Origin: Isoetes taiwanensis
Lineage: Eukaryota > Streptophyta > Lycopodiopsida > Isoetales > Isoetaceae
DNA length: 64,000 bases
Assembly: GCA_021234155.1 (NCBI GenBank)
Contig: JAJEKV010000025.1
Coordinates: forward strand, 13,768,283-13,832,282
Reading direction: 5' to 3'
Part shown: piece by piece, positions 59,025 to 64,000 of the stretch
Layout: every line of letters begins with the position of its first letter
How positions within the stretch are numbered: the first letter of the stretch is position 1
The notes under the pieces: model-generated
Told to the model about the DNA's origin: nothing
Seen by the model: the letters and a program-made list of their open reading frames with translations, nothing else
Database searches by the model: none
Program-made: the position numbers and the translations under genes

Positions 59025-60312
59025 ATGACTCCGCCCAAGAAGCGTAGGCAGGCCGGGAGGATGCTTCTACCAAAGGCAAGCACAAGAAGAAGAAGACAAA
59101 CACCGAGGTGAGCTCACGAGGTTTTTCTTTGTCCGGAATACCTTAACCGATCCATCCTTTCTTCTTGCAGCATTCACCTCGGACTCACTTGGTGATCCGG
59201 CGAACTCCATTCTTCGTCATCGAGGGACTTGGAGACAGCTTCTTGAAGCAAAGAGCATTCTTGGTGGTATGTCGAGGTATCGACAAGTGGGAAGGAGAAA
59301 GATCTGTTTCTACACCAAAGGGACAAGAAGAGCTCGGAGACAAGTACAAGAAAATCGGTGTTGTGCTCTCGGTCTCGCTTGATTCAAAGCATTTAACACT
59401 ACATATCGAGGACTGCCGGAAGAGTAAGTTCTATCACACCAAAAAAATTAGCGGTTTCAAATTATTCTCACTCTTCCATGAGCAAGGCTAAAGGGCACGA
59501 AAAAAGGCCGGCCTTTTAAATTGTCGAGAACCTTGGGTGGAAGGATCCGGAAAGGGATGAAGGAGGCGGAACCCAACATCCGGGGAGCTTGGTATGGAGA
59601 TTTCAGTCGGGAAAAAACTATTTCAATAATGGGAGCTTCACTTCTCTGTCTTGAAGACTCTACAACACTCTGGTGGGGAATGAAGTTGTGGTTCATACAC
59701 AAAAAAGTCCACCAAAAAACAAAGATGGGGATGATGACACCACACGGGAGGAATCGGGATAGGCGAAGGAGGCGAAGATATGGTTCGACTCCCAATTAAT
59801 GGATCCGGATGATCGGATCGGGGATTTCCTGAGAGAGGGGGCCTGAGAAAATGGGCGGCCGGGCCGGTATTATCCGTTAGAATATCACACACAAACTGCT
59901 TCTTTGGACATTAGGCATTTACGAAGGTTTGCCGCGGGAGATGCCGTCTTGTTCAACCCGCAGGGGAATTTAATCCGGCACACATGGCCGGAGATTACCG
60001 AACGATGGTGCGACGCATCTATTCAGATCAATACTGCGGATGTCATACCTTTTGTGCATCGGCCGTTGAGTTGTTAATTTGGAAATTTCGAGGAAGATCA
60101 CGAAGGAAAAGGACATCGGTTCGGGTTGTAGGCGGTCGGCGATTGATTAGGGCGGCGCAAAAAGTATTACAGGGAGCCGGAGAAGGAGGTGCATAAAGGA
60201 TCAAGGATAGATATGCAAAGCGAGAGTCACGAGTTCTTTCGGCGGAGCGCCCGGCAACGGCCCAAAGCATTATACTGCCAGAACACAATAGCAGCGAGTG
60301 CGAGCTACGTAA
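59025..60312 (+). pseudogene. Decayed multi-exon gene of unknown function, 5' part
   Basis: An ATG at 59025 starts MTPPKKRRQAG, a nuclear-localisation-like basic start. After a one-base shift the frame continues EDASTKGKHKKKKTNTE, then a 63-bp intron (59108-59170: GTGAGC...TTCTTGCAG), then HSPRTHLVIRRTPFFVIEGL and on to about 59490. From there coding-like pieces continue in changing frames (GDYRTMVRRIYSDQYCG, 59984-60196) to a possible splice donor at 60313 (AAG|GTAAAT). I do not recognise the protein. Frequent one-base shifts indicate decay or local sequence error. Downstream pieces at 60840-63320 probably belong to the same gene. Confidence 0.45.
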
Positions 60313-60358
60313 GGTAAATAACTCTCTGAATCCTAACATTTGCCGATTATCACTGGGG

Positions 60359-60670
60359 TTTCTCGACTCGCGAGTCGAGAAAGCCAGGGTAACACAGAAA
60401 ATCAAAGGATGCAGAGCTTTCTCGACTCGCGAGTCGAGAAAACCCAGATAAGTAAAAGAAATTAGACATTCAAAAGGACTTTCTCGACTCGCGGAGTGAG
60501 AAAAGCCATCTGGCGTTTTCCGTTATCAGCTGGGGTTTCACGACTTTCGCGAAGTCGCCAAGTAACTTCTGAGAAAATCAAAGGATGCGAGCTTTCTTTC
60601 GACTTCATGAGTCGAGAAAACGAATAAGTAAAGAAGGGGACTTTCGACTTCGCGAATTCGAAAAACGAGA
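60359..60670. repeat. Array of ~60-bp spaced palindromes (TCGACTCGCGAGTCGA type)
   Basis: Hairpins start at about 60359, 60418, 60480, 60539, 60597 and 60648, so the spacing is close to 60 bp. The first two are perfect 24-nt palindromes with the centre TCGACTCGCGAGTCGA flanked by TTTC and GAAA. The others are degraded (GACTTTCGCGAAGTC, TCGACTTCATGAGTCGA, TTCGACTTCGCGAATTCGAA). Units 1 and 4 also share the spacer AAAATCAAAGGATGC. The array sits between coding-like pieces, where an intron would be expected. Confidence 0.85.
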
Positions 60671-60839
60671 GCTACTATTCATTCATTAGGGTGTTTGTAG
60701 ATACTTTCATGCTCGACATTTGGTACATTGGTGAATGCGGCCCTTATCACGACCAGATCATACATGCCCCAAACAGCGATTGGAAAGCATTGGGTTGTCC
60801 TCGGCCCTAAAGAAACAGGCTCCCTGGGATAAGTGGAAG

Positions 60840-63320
60840 ACCTTTGAAACTATCTGAATATATTCTGGCTTGGAGGGGACAGGAAGATGATGAGGGAGAG
60901 GAAGAAGAGGAGAAGAAGAGAACACCAAGGAAAAAGGAGTCTCTCTCGGACCAATATGACCTCATTCTTAGCACCGAGGCTGGGGTGGGGAGAAATGGGT
61001 GAGATATGGGGCTCAATGGACAAGAGGCAAGGCTGAAGGACAGCAATGGAGAATTTCCAAAGCGGGCCGGACCCCAAGTTGTTTGACAAGCAGTTCATGA
61101 AGAGGATCACTGGGGCACTGCCGGACAAAGAAACGCTTGACCTACAAGGCAAAATCTTGGAAGGAACAATCCTACTAAGGAAGACCAGGAGTTCTAAATT
61201 GCGGGGCGCAAAGGATTATGCCCACAGTCCTAAAGCGGCGGATGGCGTTAGAAGAAGGCATCCGCGGAGTTACGCAGCGTTGCATCTAATGAATACCATG
61301 ATTTTGATTATTACAAGGAAAAGGCTGCCCTTGATGAGGAAGACATGAAGGAATTGAACCGTCTATGTCAACCCTACATCAACACCAAGCTGGCGTAGCG
61401 TCAAAACCCTTCCTTTCCACGAGCGCATCGATGGCAATTGGTGAAGGAAGCTTGGATTCGGGGTGGTCCCATTTTAAAGGGAGCGATAGCTCCCCCATTT
61501 ACGGTAACTTTGGGACACAAAGGGAGTTTGGTGGTGCGGGGCGGCACACTGGACCCGTGGCACTATTTGCCATCAATATGATCGAAGACCCCACCCTTTT
61601 TTTATGACAAAGCTGACATAGAAGCGGTGGTACAAGGCGTAATACGGACATGACCGACACGGATACTTTTCGGTTTCCTTGTCTTTTTGCATCTTGGGGA
61701 CAATCGGACAAGCTGCTTTGTCTCCCAATGGGCAGCGGTGATATTAACTTCACCAACAAGATCATGCACTCCATATCACGAACTTGATCATGAGTGGGAC
61801 TTGGCTTGCCCGAAGGCACCAAGCTTTGCCAACATAGTTTTGGTTTTGATTTCAAGATCGTGATTTGAGACGGATAAGTGGTGGTCTAGCGAGCATCATT
61901 ATCTCGACAAGTTCATGATCTCTCAAGAGCAGATGGAACCCTGGAAGGGGGGCAGATTTATGGAGGATGTTCCATCGATGGACAAGGTCAGCAAAGATGG
62001 TGCGACAGGTCCTATACATAGAATTCCTATCCGGCCAAGAGTTATCAAGTACTTCATAACCAGCTTGGTCGAGGAAGATCAAATTGTATGCGAGTGGTAC
62101 ATGAATGGCCTGTTCTCTCAGGGGGCTATGCTATTTGGAATGAAACCTATATCCGTGGTTGGAAATAAGGACATGGTTGAAACCATTCGGTCATACACGG
62201 ATGCGCTTCATGCGAGCATTTCAAGGGGAGGAAGACAAATGGAAGCGATAAAGGCGGCGGGGCGAGGGAGACAAAGGCTGTGAGGCGAGAATGTCGAAGG
62301 TTTGGACCGAATCTTTGCCGAACACATTCTTGAAAACACGAGATTGAGGTGAGTTTACTTTGCTCTATCCGTGTTTCTCGACTCGCGGGAGAAAACTCGT
62401 TTCCTTTCAATACCTTTTCTTTTCATTCTCGACTCGCGAAGAAAACTCATTCCTTTCGGCCGGATCACTGATGTCATCATTTGGGGAATTCGGTCAACGA
62501 CTCGGATCATTGTCATTGGGCAGCGGTTCCGCGTCGCGAGGAGGAGAATGAAAAGGACAAAAAGACAATCGAGCAAGACCTTGCTCCGGCCCGAAAAAAG
62601 GACCTGAAATGATAATGATCCCGCATTTGGATCCCGATGAACCCGGATATATGGTGAGCCAAACTCCAAGCGGGATCATTTGGTCGCCAAGCTTGTAATA
62701 TTTGGCGTCAATGGGTATTAGGCTGCAGTATACCACGATAAAAAGGCGTCCCGAGATTAACACCTCGAGATCTCGACCCGAGCAGGCATAAAATAGTGTA
62801 TCAGGGCCTAGAGCTAAGGAAATTATTGAATGGTGCATTGAGGGGATTCGAAGTGGGCATATGGTCTTGTATGGCAAAGAAAAAATATTGTCAATGTTCT
62901 TGGTGTTTCGGCATTTCAGTTTTGAAGTTCAAGTTCGTTTGGGGAAGGCGAAAAATTCGAGCATGTTGGGACCTCGATCCGGCCATCACAAAGGGAAGCC
63001 TATAATGGTGAAAAATTTGGGCGGGGTTTATGAGCAATTCGGGACTATGGCAAACACAACAGCGATCATAGGCGACTCGCCTACAAGTGCTATCATAGCA
63101 GCGCAAAATACAATCATTGTTAAGCCATATCGACACGAAGAATATGAGGCGGATAGGTGGTTGTCCTTGGTTGTGTCTGTCTTCTTGGCGAATCCGCTTT
63201 GCCATTCTTGTCGCCGATATTGCTTACGAACTATCCAGGAGCCTCACGGAACCCGATCCAGAGAGCAAAGGCGATCATGAAAGCTATGGACGACAAAATA
63301 TTTTGGTGAACAAGAAGAGT
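60840..63320 (+). pseudogene. Decayed multi-exon gene of unknown function, 3' part
   Basis: Plus-strand coding-like pieces in changing frames: an acidic stretch (EDDEGEEEEEKKRTPRKKES, about 60880), MENFQSGPDPKLFDKQFMKR (61046), FDYYKEKAALDEEDMKELNR (61300), GPVALFAINMIEDPTLF (61550), YDKADIEAVVQGVIR (61603), then the longest piece 61915-62283 with IRPRVIKYFITSLVEEDQIV and EWYMNGLFSQGAMLFGMKPI. An AG|GTGAGT donor occurs at about 62350. Pieces at 62796-63280 follow. The 61915 piece weakly recalls the cofactor-binding end of DNA methylases (D-x-x-x-GxG followed by an acidic residue), but the key glycines do not fit well. No function is assigned. Confidence 0.4.
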
Positions 63321-63404
63321 GACCTACGCTTTGGATAGTCAAATTGTGTGAATATTGTAAACAAGCGTGAACACATGTATTGAACATTTTGTAATGAATA
63401 TACT

Positions 63405-63760
63405 TGTATATTGAGTTTTTTTGCCTTTCTCGACTCACGAGTGAGAAAGGCATGCTTATCTTGTTCATGAGACCATTTGTATGTTTGATTGTGTGACTGG
63501 ATGCAGCCACAAACTATTATAATAATGCTTGTACATTGCGTTTCACGGGCCTTTTCGACTTCGAAATGAAAGAACACTATTCTTTCGTTAATGAAACCAT
63601 TTGTATGCTTCCGTGTGTGATTGGATGCAACCATATTCTAATGAGAATGGTTGTACTTTCACTTTTATGGGCCTTTCTCGACTTCAGTGAGAAAAGACAC
63701 TACTTCCCCGTCGTATGGAATGAATGTCCTCCATTGTAATTTGATTTCAACATTCTTTTC
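63405..63760. repeat. ~125-bp tandem units, each led by a palindrome
   Basis: Three units start near 63420, 63546 and 63668. Each begins with a version of CCTTTCTCGACTCACGAG followed by GAGAAAGG, and the first two continue with GAGACCATTTGTATG-like, GTGTGACTGGATGCA-like and AATGCTTGTAC-like phrases. The first can form a 9-bp perfect stem (GCCTTTCTC with GAGAAAGGC). It is the same palindrome family as at 60359-60670. Confidence 0.75.
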
Positions 63761-63813
63761 TTCGTTTTTGACTAATGGCACCGTAATTGTTAATCATACT
63801 CTCCTTGCTCCAG

Positions 63814-63966
63814 GTGGTTCGAGGCACGCAGATCCGACGGCGAACCAGATCCGCTCAGGCATCCGCGAGGACTGCGAGGCGGACACAGATCCCGCTCAAA
63901 GCGAAAGAAACCGTTACAGCTCGTGAGACCCGGTCACGCTACACTCTTGCCCGGCCTCTAGGATAA
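63814..63966 (+). other. Possible last exon, Arg-rich
   Basis: After TTGCTCCAG (a good 3' splice site) a 50-codon open stretch runs to TAA at 63964. It is rich in Arg, Thr, Ala and Ser (RGTQIRRRTRSAQASARTAR). It could be the C-terminus of the decayed gene upstream. Its connection to earlier pieces is not proven, and the composition alone is weak evidence. Confidence 0.3.
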
Positions 63967-64000
63967 GGTTGCTCGTAATTGAGTTTACTTTCGCTACACC

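Noticed and set aside
60359-60670. Regularly spaced palindromes as a CRISPR array
   Set aside because: The host is a plant, the spacers are related to one another, the repeats are degenerate and no cas genes are present.
61915-62283. DNA methylase domain
   Set aside because: Only a vague resemblance around EWYMNGLFSQGAMLFGMKPI; the glycine-rich cofactor motif and a DPPY-type catalytic motif were not found.

Overview
The window looks like nuclear DNA from a land plant with a large, repeat-rich genome. A seedless plant (fern or lycophyte) or a gymnosperm fits best, but I cannot fix the species. The plant signs are two exons of an OEP16/Tim17-type plastid or mitochondrial membrane protein, a CDPK/SnRK-type kinase and Ty1/Copia polyprotein remnants. 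Most sequence is AT-rich, intronic or intergenic, with long poly-A/T runs. The last ~8 kb is richer in GC and has a different texture.

Layout. 0-10 kb: a broken array of one ~2 kb repeat. Copy 1 carries a poly-A retroposon with an exact 8-bp target duplication, and copy 3 is split by a decayed LINE. 7.4-7.6 kb: a cluster of hairpins with one shared core and changing arms. 11-13.1 kb: a frameshifted pogo-like (CENP-B/DDE) transposase. 15.6-16 kb and 25.8-26.8 kb: two members of a terminal-inverted-repeat family. 17.9-21.6 kb: two 550-bp direct repeats. 21.6-27 kb: a dead Copia element on the minus strand, split by a 2.7-kb insertion and truncated in RNase H. 33.8-34.9 kb: an intact intronless protein kinase gene on the minus strand, with TATA box and poly-A signal; this is the best candidate for a functional host gene. 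Its 5' end and promoter are copied again at 39.9 kb and, in part, at 37.5 kb, each full copy joined to pieces of an ERCC6/CSB-like SNF2 helicase pseudogene. 38.85-39.13 kb: the last two exons of an OEP16-like gene. 48.4-55.4 kb: a DUF7869-type transposon-like gene on the minus strand, split by a nearly complete LINE (50.1-54.2 kb).

57-64 kb holds hairpin families: one with a conserved ~30-nt core and co-varying stems (57.0-58.1 kb), and one built on the palindrome TCGACTCGCGAGTCGA (60.36-60.67 kb, with scattered copies elsewhere). They lie around and between exon-like pieces of a badly frameshifted gene of unknown function that starts near 59.03 kb with a nuclear-localisation-like basic stretch.

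Overall this is a graveyard of nested mobile elements around very few plausible host genes. The items most worth a second look are the hairpin families with compensatory stem changes, the LINE whose two ORFs share one frame separated by a single UAG with no usable AUG for ORF2, and the repeated copying of a kinase promoter together with SNF2 helicase exons.
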